NCBI RefSeq assembly: GCF_024139115.2
Contig: NC_085141.1
Location: 368,985,925 to 369,049,924, forward strand
Direction: 5' to 3'
DNA length: 64,000 bases
DNA from: Armigeres subalbatus
Taxonomy: Eukaryota > Arthropoda > Insecta > Diptera > Culicidae
Part shown: one piece after another, positions 1 to 11,639 of the stretch
How the letters are laid out: the number at the start of each line of letters is the position of its first letter
Numbering within the stretch: the first letter of the stretch is position 1
Translations under genes and position numbers: made by a program
Notes under the pieces: generated by a model
Database searches by the model: none
The model's input: only the letters and a program-made list of their open reading frames with translations
Told to the model about the DNA's origin: nothing

Positions 1-479
1 ACTAGTGTCCAATCTACGAAGTATACCGTAACAACGCTAACGCTAACGCTATTATTAGGTCTTGTAATTTTAATCAAACCGATCTCAATAAATGCGAAAA
101 ATTTATGAACATTATTGTATCGGAGATTTTAATTGGGATCGTGAATCAAACGAAAATACTGATAGTATACGTTTGTAATTACTACCGACATTGTGTTTTT
201 TAGTTAAAACTCAAGTGTACTAAATACGTAACGGAATAATGTAGTGTTATTAAAAAATACTTAGTATATGCGAAAGGCAAAACTTTGAGTTATAAAAATT
301 GACATTACAAATTTTGATTAATATCAAGATACTGATCCAACATCACATCTTCAAGGGCTCCTCACAAGCAACACATTTCATTCAGGCGGTTTAGAACATT
401 CATGTAGTAACTTGTTCACACTTGAAATCTTCCTCGACCAAGTTGGCAGAACGCGTCCTTACCCTTTCTGAACCAAAAG

Positions 480-1030
480 GCAGGGAAAATCAGAAATTCA
501 TTTGGAAAATCCCACAGAAATTCTTTTAGGAGCACTTTTGGGAATTATTTTAGGAGTAATCTTTCCATAATTTATATATGAAAACAGTAGAACATTCCAT
601 TAAGAATTTCTGCATTTTAGGAATTCTTGCCGTAATTTCTCAAGAAGTCCATTCGGAAACTGTAGGATGAATTTATTTAAATCTTTTCGAAATTTTCTTT
701 CAATAATTCACTTACGAATTCCTTTGCTCATTCCTCCGGAATTTTTGGCAACTCTTTCAAATATTTTTTATGGCCTTCGTAGATTCTTTTTGAATCGGAT
801 TTTTACTGAAAATTCTTTCTTCAGGAATCCTAAGGAAATTTCATTTGGAAACTCCTTTAGAAAATGCTTCAGAAGTTCCTTTAGCAAATCCTTTGAAATA
901 TTCGTTAGGAACCACTCCGAAAATTCTTTGGATTTCCTGTTTCATTCTTCAATAATTTTCCGGAAGAATGCTTTCAACAAAATTTCTAGAATATTTCCTG
1001 CAGGAGTTTTGGAAGGATTTTTATATTGTT
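480..1030. repeat. Degenerate GGAATTTCTT-type minisatellite
   Basis: The stretch is filled with imperfect copies of a roughly 10-14 bp motif around GGAATTTCTT / GGAATTCCTTT separated by short AT-rich spacers. It is a decayed relative of the regular 24-bp array at 18680-20440, whose half-unit also starts GGAATTCCT. A 121-codon open frame crosses it at 667-1032, but its Phe/Ser/Arg-rich content simply mirrors the repeat, so I do not call a gene. Bases 1-480 are AT-rich and show nothing I recognise. Confidence 0.6.
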
Positions 1031-1060
1031 AGTTATATTGTTAATTTTTATAAGGTAAGT

Positions 1061-1217
1061 GGCCCTCCTTAGCCGTGCGGTAAGACGCGCGACTACAAAG
1101 CAAAACCATGCTGAGGGTGGCTGGGTTCGATTCCCGGTGCCGGTCTAGGCAATTTTCGGATTGGAAATTGTCTCGACTTCCCTGGGCATAAAAGTATCAT
1201 CATGTTAGCCTCATGAT
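1061..1217 (+). mobile_element. tRNA-derived SINE, Feilai-like, 3' truncated
   Basis: The element begins GGCCCTCCTTAGCC and has a tRNA-like head with an A-box-like segment (TAGCCGTGCGG) and a near-perfect B box (GGTTCGATTCC) about 45 bases later, the two parts of an internal RNA polymerase III promoter. The conserved non-tRNA body follows (GGCAATTTTCGGATTGG, then CCCTGGGCATAAAAGTATCAT) but similarity stops after about 1217, so the distal body and triplet tail are missing. Fuller copies lie at 16309-16595 and 22865-23258. SINEs of this kind encode no protein and depend on LINE machinery. Confidence 0.85.
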
Positions 1218-1288
1218 CAGGGAATAATTTTTTCGTCGATGCGCATACGAAACAAGCGACAAAAGAGAACCAACGACAAAGCTTTTTT

Positions 1289-1440
1289 GTTAAGAAAATT
1301 GGAATGTCTTCACTTGTCATAAGACAAGTTTGTACAATCCCATTGATTTCCACCACTTAATTGTATCTTGACAGATACGTATTTCGACCTCAACAGTCCT
1401 CAAGGCCGTCATCAGTGTCTCGTACTTGACTCGACTTGAG
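1289..1440 (-). mobile_element. Copy A of a repeat with palindromic relatives (possible Penelope-type terminal repeat)
   Basis: The block runs from a TAAGAAAATT-containing edge through CTTGTCATAAGACAAG to the motif TATTTCGACCTCAACAG and ends at TTGACTCGACTTGAG. Closely related sequence occurs at 3492-3672, 4314-4510 and 30501-30585, and as a near-perfect head-to-head palindrome at 58672-58957. On the minus strand it contains CTGATGA, a potential stem, then CGAAA, a hammerhead-ribozyme-like arrangement. Such ribozymes are known in Penelope-like element terminal repeats, so that origin is possible, but I see no Penelope reverse transcriptase here. Confidence 0.55.
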
Positions 1441-1954
1441 TGCTGCTGCCTGCAGACATGAGTTGCGGGCACAGGAGGACTCCCCGGCCGACGATGGTAG
1501 GAAACCCGCAACAACCGGTGATATTGATTTTCTCTTCGATATTTCACGACGCCTGAATGGAGAAAGGACAAATCCGTGCATGATAGATAAAGACGCGACA
1601 TGTCAGTCACTCATCGATCCAGCTGATCAGTTGAAACGTTGGCTCGACAACTTACTGTTTTTATAAAACAAGTGGAGCTGTAACTCTCGAAAAGCAAGGT
1701 TGTTTTCAGTGTATCGTACTTTGGAGTAAAATAAACCAAAATCTGCAACCAGACACCTGATAAGACATCTCAGACACTGGCGGAGACAGAGGTGGGGCAC
1801 CACACGATGCAATCACACTATTGTTATTAAGGGTATTGTTCTTGCGCCAAGTGGTGCCTCATCACGGCAGCAATCGCCGTGCATGAGCCTAAGTGGCCTC
1901 CTTACTACTATACAAGCTGATTCACGCATATTTGTTGCATGCTGGGTTACCTTC
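1441..1954. other. No recognised gene
   Basis: Moderately GC-rich sequence between the repeat at 1289-1440 and the LINE fragment. It could be the neighbouring part of either retroelement. Short open frames occur on both strands, but none has a motif I recognise. Confidence 0.4.
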
Positions 1955-3362
1955 TGGATACTGGGTTCGCCGTAGAGTTGGGCGAGCTCATGGTTCATTC
2001 TTCCCGCCACACATCGTCTTCTTGCACACCGCCAAAGATGGTCCTAAGCACCCGTCTCTCGAATACTCCGAGTGCTTGCAAGTCCTCCTCGAGCATTGTC
2101 CATGTTTCATGTCCGTAGAGGACAACCGGTCTTATTAGCGTCTTGTACATGACACATTTGGTGCGGTGGCGAAGCTTCGTATTTCACGACTAACATTGTT
2201 ATCAGCCGTTAGCAAGGATCCGAAGTAGACGAATTTCTCGACCATCTCGAAGGTATCCCCGTCTATCGTAACACTGCTTCCCAGGCGGGCCCTGTCGCGC
2301 TCGGTTCCGCCCACAAGCATGTATTTACTTTGTCTTTGACGCATTCACCACCAGTCCAACTTTTGCTGCTTCACGTTTTAGGCGGGTGTATAGTTCTGCA
2401 ACCTTTGCAAATGTTCGGCCGACAATGTCCATGTCATCCGCGAAGCAAATAAATTGACTGGATCTGTTGAAAATTGTACCCCGGCTGTTACACCCGGCTC
2501 TCCGCATGACACCTTCTAGCGCAATGTTGAACAATAGGCACGAAAGTCCATCACCTTGTCTTAGTCCTCGGCGCGATTCGAACGAACTGGAGTGTTCGCC
2601 CGAAATCTTCACACAGTTTTGCACACCATCCACCGTTGCTTTGATCAGTCTGGTGAGCTTCCCAGGGAAGCTGTTCTCGTCCATAATTTTCCATAGCTCT
2701 ACGCGGTCTATACTGTCGTATGCCGCCTTGAAATCAACGAACAGATGATGCGTTGGAACCTTGTATTCACGGCATTTTTTGAAGGATTTGCCGTACAGTA
2801 AAGATCTGGAACGAAGCCGGCTTGATAACTTCCCACGAACTCATTCACTAATGGTGACAGACGACGGAAGATGATCTGGGATATCACTTTGTAGGCGGCA
2901 TTAAGGATGGTGATCGCTCGAAAACTCTCACACTCCAGCTTGTTGCCTTTCTTGTAGATGGAGCATCTAACCCCTTACACCCCTCCGGTAGCTGTTCAGT
3001 TTCCATGATTTGTGCAGGCAAGTGACTAGCTTTTCCGGGCCCATCTTGATGAGCTCAGCTCCGATACCATCCTTACCAGGGCTTTATTGGTCTTTAGCTG
3101 TTGGATGACATCCTTAACTTCCCTCAAGGTGGGGGCTGGTTGGCTTCCATCGTCCGCTGTACTGATGTAGTCATCTCCTCCGCTGCCTTGACTTTCACTG
3201 CCTGTACTCTCAGCGCCATTCAAATGTTTCTCGTAGTGCTGCTTCCACCTTTCGATCACCACACGTTCGTCCGTCAAGATGCTCCCATCCTTATCCCGGC
3301 ATATTTCGGCTCACGACACGAAGCCTTTGCGGGATGCGTTGAGCTTCCGATAGAACTCTGAT
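1955..3362 (-). pseudogene. Broken LINE (RTE-like) reverse transcriptase fragment
   Basis: Read on the minus strand, broken frames give, in order: a linker (TDERVVIERWKQHYEKHLNG, near 3210-3277), finger-region sequence (FRAITILNAAYKVISQIIF, about 2870-2930), motif A (FVDFKAAYDSID, about 2710-2745), GLRQGDGLSCLLFNIALE (about 2510-2570), the catalytic FADD box (about 2430) and a C-terminal RMNHELAQLYGEPSIQ (about 1960-2010). This order is that of a non-LTR retrotransposon reverse transcriptase; the wording resembles RTE-type elements, though clade assignment needs a tree. Frameshifts and stops break the frame, the endonuclease is absent at the 5' side and homology stops at about 1955. It is a dead copy. 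Confidence 0.88.
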
Positions 3363-3491
3363 GAAACTTTGGATATTCCATCGAGAAAAGTTGGAAATTT
3401 TTTAAGATTTTTACCATTTTGAGTTTGATTCATCGGTTGATAGCTCGAACTTTTTGTTTAGGCTTTTCGGAATTCTGAACAAATTCTTTAG

Positions 3492-3672
3492 ATAAGAAAA
3501 TTATTTTGAGCTTTTTAGTGGAATGTTTTCACCTGTCATAAGACGAGTTTAAACAATCCCATTGAATTCCACCACTTAATTGTATCCTGACAGATACGTA
3601 TTTCGACCTCAACAGTAAGGCCGTCTTCAGTGTCTTGTACTTGACTCGACTTTAAACTCGTCTTATGACAGG
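3492..3672 (-). mobile_element. Copy B of the palindromic-repeat family
   Basis: This copy starts ATAAGAAAATTATTTTGAGC and contains CCTGTCATAAGACGAGTTT, the TATTTCGACCTCAACAG core and TTGACTCGAC, then ends in an inverted AAACTCGTCTTATGACAGG (3654-3672). The inverted end shows that even this single copy carries terminal inverted repeats of about 19 bp. Its left flank (3492-3531) is the reverse complement of 58917-58956, so the family unit extends beyond the core. Confidence 0.7.
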
Positions 3673-4313
3673 GGAAATTCTTTAGGTTTCGAGACGATTC
3701 TTGGATTTCAGATTTATGAACTTTGTGAGTCAAATTAAATCTATGTCGAAATAGTAGTGTGTGCAACAAGTTACAAAAAGATGATTTTTCAGCACGAGTT
3801 GTACGTTTCTCCAATAAGGCTTGCTGAGTTTTTCTGCAATGACGAAAATTGGACTTTAATTTAATAAATCTGTACCAAAATTGTACAGTCTAATTAAATC
3901 CACATGATCATTCTTGGCAATAAATTACGTTGCTGCAGAGAACAATCAGATTCCATGTTACCGTGCCACATTGCATAGTTCGATAAGTCGTGAAACGATA
4001 GATGTACTTGCCTTTGAGAATTTTAGGTGTTTATAAAAGCACCCATTTCGTTGGTATGGAAAAGTAGGCCGTTTTATCACTCACAGACGAGCTGTAAACC
4101 AGATATTATGATCAGGAATTGCAAAAAAATATTTAAATAAATTTTCTATAATAAAAAAAGCCATTTTCACACTCAAGCGAAGATTTTCCTTTTGGAAGTT
4201 CGAACCCATATTAAACTTTATTGCACCTCATTTTGTATGACTCGACTCGGGGCGAAAATACAAAAATAATAATAAAAAGAATAAAATGAAACACTCTCAT
4301 CAGATATCATCAG
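3673..4313. other. No recognised gene
   Basis: AT-rich intergenic sequence. I see no open frame with a recognisable domain, and no clear repeat boundary. Confidence 0.4.
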
Positions 4314-4510
4314 ATTATCATAAGACGAACTATTCCATTTATTTCCATCACTTTGTAAACATTGATCAGTGTCCCATACTTGACTCAACTTGAGAGACCA
4401 AAGACGTCATTACCGTCATTACTGTTGAGGTCGAAATACGTATACTTGTAAAAAATGTAAAGTAATGGAATTAAATAATACATTAGAAGTGAGACATTCC
4501 ACTAAATAGA
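4314..4510. mobile_element. Copy C of the palindromic-repeat family, degenerate
   Basis: Two inverted halves are visible. The left half has TTATCATAAGACGAAC and ATACTTGACTCAACTTGAG; the right half has TACTGTTGAGGTCGAAATACG and GACATTCCACTAAATAGA in the opposite sense. Spacers and arms have diverged strongly compared with 58672-58957, so this is an old palindromic insertion of the same kind. Confidence 0.5.
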
Positions 4511-5075
4511 CACACAATTTTCTTTTCATCGGATCTGGTGAATAATGTTTTGGCAATTGATATTTTTTGCTGAATTTATTGCGCCTTAAAATTGGTATTT
4601 TCGGGCCAAAGATAGTAGAGGGAGACACAATTAAAAATTATTTGAAAATTATTAGTATCGGCCTTATTAACTTCATATAAAAGTCAATTTTTGTCACTGC
4701 AAATGAAATTCAAAGTCACTATTTGGTCACTTTTTTGCAGCTGAATATCACTATTTTGTCCCTTTTTTTCGCCAGTGTTGGTCACTAAAGTCACTATTTG
4801 GAGCGGCATTGTCCGCTACCAGCCCTGAAGGTTGATGTCTTGCCTAAATACGAGAAAGGCAGTATCACTACTCGGTGAATTAAAATGTTTTTTTTAAATC
4901 GATCTATCGCTTGACTGATTATATTTCTTCCACCATTACCAGAACTCTGGCATCGCCAGTGGTGATCTCCGACGTTTCACTGCCAAACTTGGTTTTGTAT
5001 AATCTAGCAAGTTTAGTCATACAATAAATTATATGGGTGGAATATGTTAAGTCTATTATTATCTTGGAAAATGTA
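4511..5075. other. No recognised gene; repeat-like middle part
   Basis: Repeated AGTCACTATTTGG motifs occur at about 4700-4800, followed by TACGAGAAAGGCA, an end motif also seen at 32457-32470 and common to a repeat family here. No coding feature is supported. Confidence 0.35.
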
Positions 5076-5082
5076 ACATAAC

Positions 5083-5227
5083 CAGGACCGGATTTAGCCG
5101 GAAGGGGGCCCCGGGGCCGACGGTATGTGGGGGCCCCAAAATGTACAAAAAAGGTTGGTTTTGGTACATAAGATTTGTGGGGGCCCGGGGCCACGGCCCC
5201 CCCGGCCCCCCCATAAATCCGGCCCTG
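5083..5227. mobile_element. Short hAT-like MITE with CAGG(G/A)CCGGATTTA ends
   Basis: The 145-bp element starts CAGGACCGGATTTAGCC and ends with the inverted ATAAATCCGGCCCTG. It is flanked on both sides by ACATAAC (5076-5082 and 5228-5234), a 7-bp match consistent with the 8-bp duplications of hAT transposons. The interior is very G/C-rich near the ends (runs of G and C) and contains CAAAATGTACAAAAAAGG. A second, diverged copy is at 34565-34673. It has no coding capacity and would need a transposase from elsewhere. Confidence 0.85.
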
Positions 5228-5285
5228 ACATAACGAATTAAAGAAAAGCAGAGTGCACAACAAAGCTCGATTGAAATCATTAAAC

Positions 5286-6139
5286 CAAAGGTTCCCAAAC
5301 TTTTTGGATATGCGACCCACCTAGCAGAATCCCAAATTGGCTGCGACCCACCAGGTACAAATGCATTGATTTATATAAATTGGATAAAAATGAGTACGCG
5401 TTAGATTGAACAAATCATAATAAATAGCTTCATATCCCATCACTGTATTTTTTTCTATTTGAATTGGATGTGGATTTTGATTAGATTTGGATGAGATTTG
5501 GATTGGTTTTGGGTTTGGATTGGATTAGAATTAGATTTGGATTTGATTTTGATTGGATTTAGATTGGAATTGGATCGAATTTGTATTGGATTTAGATTAG
5601 ATTCGAATAAGATTTGGATTTGAATTATGTTTGGATTTGATTTGGATTGGATTTGAATTAGATTTGGATTTAAATTAGATTTGAATTTGATTTGGATTGT
5701 ATTTAGATTGTATTTCAATTAGATTTGAAATTGAATTGGATTTGAATTTGATATGGATTGGGTTTGAATTGAATTTGGATTGGGATTTGGATTGGATTTC
5801 AATTAGATTTGAAATTGAATTGGAATTGAATTTGATATGGATTTGGATATGATTTGGATTTAGATTGATTTGATTTGGATTAGTTCTGGATTGTATTGAA
5901 CTTCATTCTATTTGCCCAAATATCACGCAACAAAAGAAGGCCATTGACCTCGTCAAGTTTGATATTCTCTAATCATCGAATCATTACCTGGATCGTAATC
6001 TAAAAACTGGTATAGATTTGTGGGACAAAATAGTGACAAACTGTGACAAAGATATGAATCAAACATTGTCTTTCGCGACCCACCTTTGATCAGCCTACGA
6101 CCCCCCTGGGGGTCGCGACCCACAGTTTGGGAACCCATG
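5286..6139. mobile_element. hAT-like non-autonomous element carrying a minisatellite
   Basis: The termini CAAAGGTTCCCAAACT and (inverted) AGTTTGGGAACCCATG form imperfect terminal inverted repeats, and exact 8-bp duplications CATTAAAC lie outside them (5278-5285 and 6140-6147). An 8-bp duplication and a GGTTCCCAAACT end are typical of hAT families. Subterminal GCGACCCACC motifs occur near both ends. The interior is dominated by a degenerate GGATTTGGATT-type repeat (5455-5905). No transposase frame is present. Confidence 0.85.
5455..5905. repeat. Degenerate GGATTTGAATT minisatellite inside the hAT-like element
   Basis: Imperfect tandem copies of an 11-12 bp motif such as GGATTTGGATT, GAATTTGGATT and AGATTTGAATT. 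The motif and strand match the large array at 8160-11632, but here the copies are strongly diverged, so this is an older or less homogenised relative. An 87-codon minus-strand frame (Asn/Pro/Ile/Gln/Ser-rich) merely translates the repeat. Confidence 0.85.
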
Positions 6140-6147
6140 CATTAAAC

Positions 6148-8125
6148 AGTTTAATTTACATGTCCATTTTGATACACAGCCAGCCATCAGCACAAAACTC
6201 TGATCTTAGACAGCTTCTGGCCAAGTGGCACAAGTCAGTATCCGCTTCATTCTAGTGCCAGAAACCGTCAATTAGTTCACCATGCTTTCCACCACAACTG
6301 CAACCCAAGTGCGTGCGGAGGCCACTTTTGTGTTTCGCAGAAAATTTGGAAGTTCGCCAAATAAATTGGCCCTCCTGACGTGTCGGGTCGGTGCAGCAGT
6401 GTTCAGGTTTGACAATGAAGAACGCCGAACAGGTTGCATACAAAGGAATGCTCCAAAAACGAACGGAGTTCGCCACATGGCGAATGTTAGATTAGGGCCT
6501 GTGTTATGCCGCGCCATACGGTCTACACGGAAGCTGTGGGTTTCTTTGTGTCGTTCCTCAACAGTAGCTGCCAACTTCCACCAAATGCTAATTTATGGCT
6601 TTCAAAAGGGTCAGAGTCTTGCGTAATTTATTTAGAATAGGGACACGGCAGGTATTTCTGACCATCGTCGTAGTGGCTTAAACCCTTAAACCATGGCGAA
6701 AAGATGAAAACGCCTTCCTAAAACTTACCAATAGTTTAATGTGTTACACACATTCCGTCATTTTGCAGATCTTCTTCAATCTACAAATGATTTTTCTTTG
6801 AGGCGTTTACAGCATTTTCTACACATAGTGGGGAATCTTAACCCATGGCAAGAATAATTTCCTTCACTAATTCCTCTCAAAAATAAAATACATCATAGTA
6901 AAACAAAGCGGTGGAAAATGCTCTCCCGCGGGAAAAATTTCCCCCAATAGGTTGAAAAATGTAAATACCGTCATCTCATTAGCGTCTCTTACTACAACCG
7001 GGTCGAGCTACTCTACCCCCAGCGGAGTGTGGTGGCGAAGCAAATCTCCTGTTCGATATTCATGGGAGATTTTCTCAAACTGCCAGCAGCTAGGGGGAAA
7101 ACCTTCGAGAAGTGATATATTGGATTATTTGTAGATTGTTTCTTTTCATTATCTGTCCCGTAAAGACACTTTAGTAGTTCCCTTACGAATACTCAGCAGT
7201 GAATACCAAACGAACTGGTACCGCATGAAATTTTAATAGAGTTAGGGGAAATATCCGTGCGTCTCTCGTGGCGATGATTTGGGCCACTTGAGTGTGAAAA
7301 GCTGCTGTGGATGGTGGTTCATGGTTGATGCGCTTACGAGTTTATGACAATGCAGTGATGCGGCGGCATACCGGCCCATAGGGGTCACGCACCAAAGTCG
7401 GGTCAATCGATGACGGCATGCATGCGCGAAAGTAATATGCTGAACTGATGATGAAGGTAGGAAAACAGAAGGGAAGGATCGCACCCCTTCAAACAATTTA
7501 TGTTTGTAACTTCCCTCGTAATCACTTCTAATTGGGGTTTGGAAATGCAGGAGGGTGCAGATTTATGTTTAACGGTGCGGGTAAGTTAAATAAACGTTTA
7601 AGCTAAATTCCAAGGTTGGATTACGAAATTGTGAAATATTGCAGGTCTAAAATGAAAACTTGATAATTTTATAAGCAAAAATTAGGAAATTATCAATAAA
7701 GAAAACATGATAGAAGCAAATAATAAATACATATAAAACTTTTAATATTCCATAAATTCGAGACAAATATTCAGAAAAACCAAAAAGATAATAATAAATA
7801 AAACTAAAAAATTGCAATTTTAAAAAAATATCTTTTCCATAAAACATTTAGCTTTTCCCAATAGGATAAATAATTATTAATTTTTGTTTTTTTTAAATGC
7901 TTTTCCTGTGGAAAAAATATTAGCTTTATGGAGAATTTTGCAATTATTTATTGAAAACTCTGATTTATCTGTTCCTCTTTCAATTTTGTTTATGGAACAT
8001 TCTTCTTTCCTATTTCAATATTTACGCATGAAACAACACACTACACAACATTTATGAATTGATAGTTTGATAACTCGTACAAAGAAGGGTTCCAAAATTG
8101 ATCGTAATTTCGTCAGCTCACTCAA
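6148..8125. other. No recognised gene
   Basis: Mixed unique-looking sequence, somewhat GC-richer at 6250-6650 and 7240-7560 and very AT-rich at 7640-8050. Overlapping open frames of 74-114 codons occur on both strands at 6252-6626, but none has a recognised domain or splice signals that decide a coding strand. Confidence 0.4.
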
Positions 8126-8159
8126 TCTAGGACAGATCATCATCAGTCCAGTCAGTTGT

Positions 8160-11100
8160 CTTGGATTGGATATTTATTAGGACAAGAAAAGATTTACATT
8201 GGATTTGAATTGAAATCGAATTGCTTTTGTATTGGATTGGATTTGGATTAGTTTTTGGATTGGATTTGGATTGGATTTGGCTTGGATTTGGTTTGAATTT
8301 GGATTTGGCTTGGATTTGGATTGGATTTGGATTGGATTGTATTTGGATTGGATTGTATTTGGATTGGATATGGATTGGATTTGGATTGGATTTGGATTGG
8401 ATTTGGATTGGATTTGGATTTGGATTGGATTTGGATTGGATTTGGATTGGATTTGGATTGGATTTGGATTGGATTGGATTGGATTTGGTTGGTTTGGATT
8501 GGTTTGGATTGGTTTGGATTGGTTTGGATTGGTTTGGATTGGTTTGGATTGGTTTGGATTGGTTTGGATTGGTTTGGATTGGTTTGGATTGGTTTGGATT
8601 GGTTTGGATTGGTTTGGTTGATTGGTTTGGATTGGTTTGGATTGGTTTGGATTGGTTTGGATTGGTTTGGATTGGTTTGGATTGGTTTGGATTGGTTTGG
8701 ATTGGTTTGGATTGGTTTGGATTGGTTTGGATTGGTTTGGATTGGTTTGGATTGGTTTGGATTTGGTTTGGATTTGGATTGGATTTGGATTGGTTTGGAT
8801 TGGTTTGGATTGGTTTGGATTGGTTTGGATTGGTTTGGATTGGTTTGGATTGGTTTGGATTGGTTTGGATTGGTTTGGATTGGTTTGGATTGGTTTGGAT
8901 TGGTTTGGATTGGTTTGGATTGGTTTGGATTGGTTTGGATTGGTTGGATTGGTTTGGATTGGTTTGGATTGGTTTGGATTGGTTTGGATTGGTTTGGATT
9001 GGTTGGATTGGTTTGGATTGGTTTGGATTGGTTTGGATTGGTTTGGATTGGTTTGGATTGGTTTGGATTGGTTTGGATTGGTTTGGATTGGTTTGGTTGG
9101 TTTGGATTGGTTTGGATTGGTTTGGATTGGTTTGGATTGGTTTGGATTGGTTTGGATTGGTTTGGATTGGTTTGGATTGGTTTGGATTGGTTTGGATTGG
9201 TTTGGATTGGTTTGGATTGGTTTGGATTGGTTTGGATTGGTTTGGATTGGATTTGGATTGGTTTGGATTGGTTTGGATTGGTTTGGATTGGTTTGGATTG
9301 GTTTGGATTGGTTTGGATTGGTTTGGATTGGTTTGGATTGGTTTGGATTGGTTTGGATTGGTTTGGATTGGTTTGGATTGGTTTGGATTGGTTGGATTGG
9401 ATTTGGATTGGTTTGGATTGGTTTGGATTGGTTTGGATTGGTTTGGATTGGTTTGGATTGGTTTGGATTGGTTTGGATTGGTTTGGATTGGTTTGGATTG
9501 GTTTGGATTGGTTTGGATTGGTTTGGATTGGTTTGGATTGGTTGGTTTGGATTGGTTTGGATTGGTTTGGATTGGTTTGGATTGGTTTGGATTGGTTTGG
9601 ATTGGTTTGATTGGTTTGGTTGGTTTGATTGGATTTGGATTGGTTTGGATTGGTTTGGATTGGATTTGGATTGGTTTGGATTGGTTTGGATTGGTTTGGA
9701 TTGGTTTGGATTGGTTTGGATTGGTTTGGATTGGTTTGGATTGGTTTGGATTGGATTTGGATTGGTTTGGATTGGTTTGGATTGGTTTGGATTGGTTTGG
9801 ATTGGATTTGGATTGGTTTGGATTGGTTTGGATTGGTTTGGATTGGTTTGGATTGGTTTGGATTGGTTTGGATTGGATTTGGATTGGTTGGATTTGGTTG
9901 GTTTGGATTGGTTTGGATTGGTTTGGATTGGATTTGGATTGGTTTGGATTGGTTTGGATTGGTTTGGTTTGATTGGATTGGATTGGTTTGGTTGGTTTGG
10001 ATTGGTTTGGATTGGTTTGGATTGGTTTGGATTGGTTTGGATTGGTTTGGATTGGTTTGGATTGGATTTGATTGGTTTGGATTGGTTTGGATTGGTTTGA
10101 TTGGTTTGGTTGGATTGGATTGGTTTGGATTTGGATTTGGATTGGATTTGGATTGGTTTGGATTGGTTTGGATTGGTTTGGATTGGTTTGGATTGGTTTG
10201 GATTGGTTTGGATTGGTTTGGATTGGTTTGGTTGGTTTGGATTGGTTTGGATTGGTTTGGATTGGTTTGGATTGGTTTGGATTGGTTTGGATTGGTTTGG
10301 ATTGGTTTGGATTGGATTTGGATTGGTTTGGATTGGTTTGGATTGGTTTGGATTGGTTTGGATTGGTTTGGATTGGTTTGGATTGGATTTGGATTGGTTT
10401 GGATTGGTTTGGATTGGTTTGGATTGGTTTGGATTGGTTTGGATTGGTTTGGTTGGATTTGGATTGGTTTGGATTGGTTTGGATTGGATTTGGATTGGTT
10501 TGATTGGTTTGGATTGGTTTGGATTGGTTTGATTGATTTGGATTGGTTTGATTGGTTTGGATTGGATTTGGATTGGTTTGATTGGTTTGGATTGGATTTG
10601 GTTGGATTTGCATTTGGATTGGTTTGGATTGGTTTGGATTGGTTTGGATTGGTTTGATTGGATTTGGATTGGTTTGGATTGGTTTGGATTGGTTTGATTG
10701 GTTTGGATTGGTTGGATTGGTTGATTTGATTGGTTTGGTTGGATTTGGATTGGATTGGATTTGGATTGGTTTGGTTGGATTTGGATTGGTTTGGATTTGA
10801 TTGGTTTGGATTGGATTTGATTGGTTTGGTTGGTTTGGATTGGTTTGGATTGGTTTGGATTGGTTTGGATTGGTTTGGATTGGTTTGGTTGGATTTGGAT
10901 TGGTTTGGATTGGTTTGGATTGGTTTGGATTGGTTTGGATTGGTTTGGATTGGTTTGGATTGGATTTGGTTGGATTTGGATTGGTTTGGATTGGTTTGGA
11001 TTGGTTTGGATTGGTTTGGATTGGATTTGGATTGGTTTGGATTGGTTTGGATTGATTTGGATTGGTTTGGATTGGTTTGGATTGGTTTGGATTGGTTTGG

Positions 11101-11632
11101 ATTGGTTTGGATTGGTTTGGATTGGATTTGGATTGGATTTGGTCTGGATTTGGCTTGGGTTTGGATTGGCTTTGGATTGGTGTTGGGTTGGTTTTGGATT
11201 GGATTTGGGTTGGATTTGGGTTGGATTTGGGTTGGATTTGGATTGGTTGTGGATTGGATTTGGATTGGATTTGGATTGGATTTGGATTGGATTTGGATTG
11301 GATTGGATTGGTTTGGATTGGTTTGGATTGGTTTGATTGGTTTGGATTGGTTTGGATTGGTTTGGATTGGTTTGGATTGGTTTGATTGGTTTGGATTGGT
11401 TTGGATTGGATTTGGATTGGTTTGGATTGGATTTGATTGGTTTGGATTGGTTTGATTGGTTTGGATTGGTTTGGATTGTGTTTGGATTGGATTTGGATTG
11501 GATTTGGATTGGATTTGGATTGGATTTGGATTGGATTTGGATTGGATTTGGATTGGATTTGGATTGGATTTGGATTGGATTTGGATTGGATTTGGATTGG
11601 ATTTGGATTGGATTTGGATTGGATTGGAAGTA
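8160..11632. repeat. 3.5-kb tandem array of GGTTTGGATT (10 bp) with GGATTTGGATT (11 bp) edges
   Basis: The core is a near-perfect 10-bp unit GGTTTGGATT, which is two pentamers of form GGNTT. The edges (about 8225-8490 and 11120-11625) and scattered interior spots use an 11-bp unit GGATTTGGATT. The plus strand is almost free of C; the few I see are near 8280-8310, 10610 and 11140-11170. Neither unit contains a stop codon on either strand and the unit length is not a multiple of three, so one long frame runs through in each direction: WIGLDWFGLV repeats on plus and NPNQSKPIQT repeats on minus (1,170 codons, 8127-11639). I read these frames as by-products of the repeat. Confidence 0.97.
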
Positions 11633-11639
11633 GCAACAA

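Noticed and set aside
1061..1217. Functional tRNA gene
   Set aside because: A and B boxes are present, but the head does not form a full cloverleaf with a clear anticodon arm, and it is shared by several dispersed SINE copies.
4919..5320. 133-codon minus frame resembling one at 34371-34688
   Set aside because: The shared peptide is only the common hAT-like MITE translated in both places.
8160..11632. Telomeric DNA
   Set aside because: The unit is not TTAGG, Diptera lack that system, and the array is interstitial here; only the G-rich spacing is similar.
8127..11639. 1,170-codon minus-strand frame and many overlapping plus-strand frames as a real gene
   Set aside because: A 10/11-bp stop-free unit gives one endless frame on each strand automatically; content is pure repeat and has no domain.
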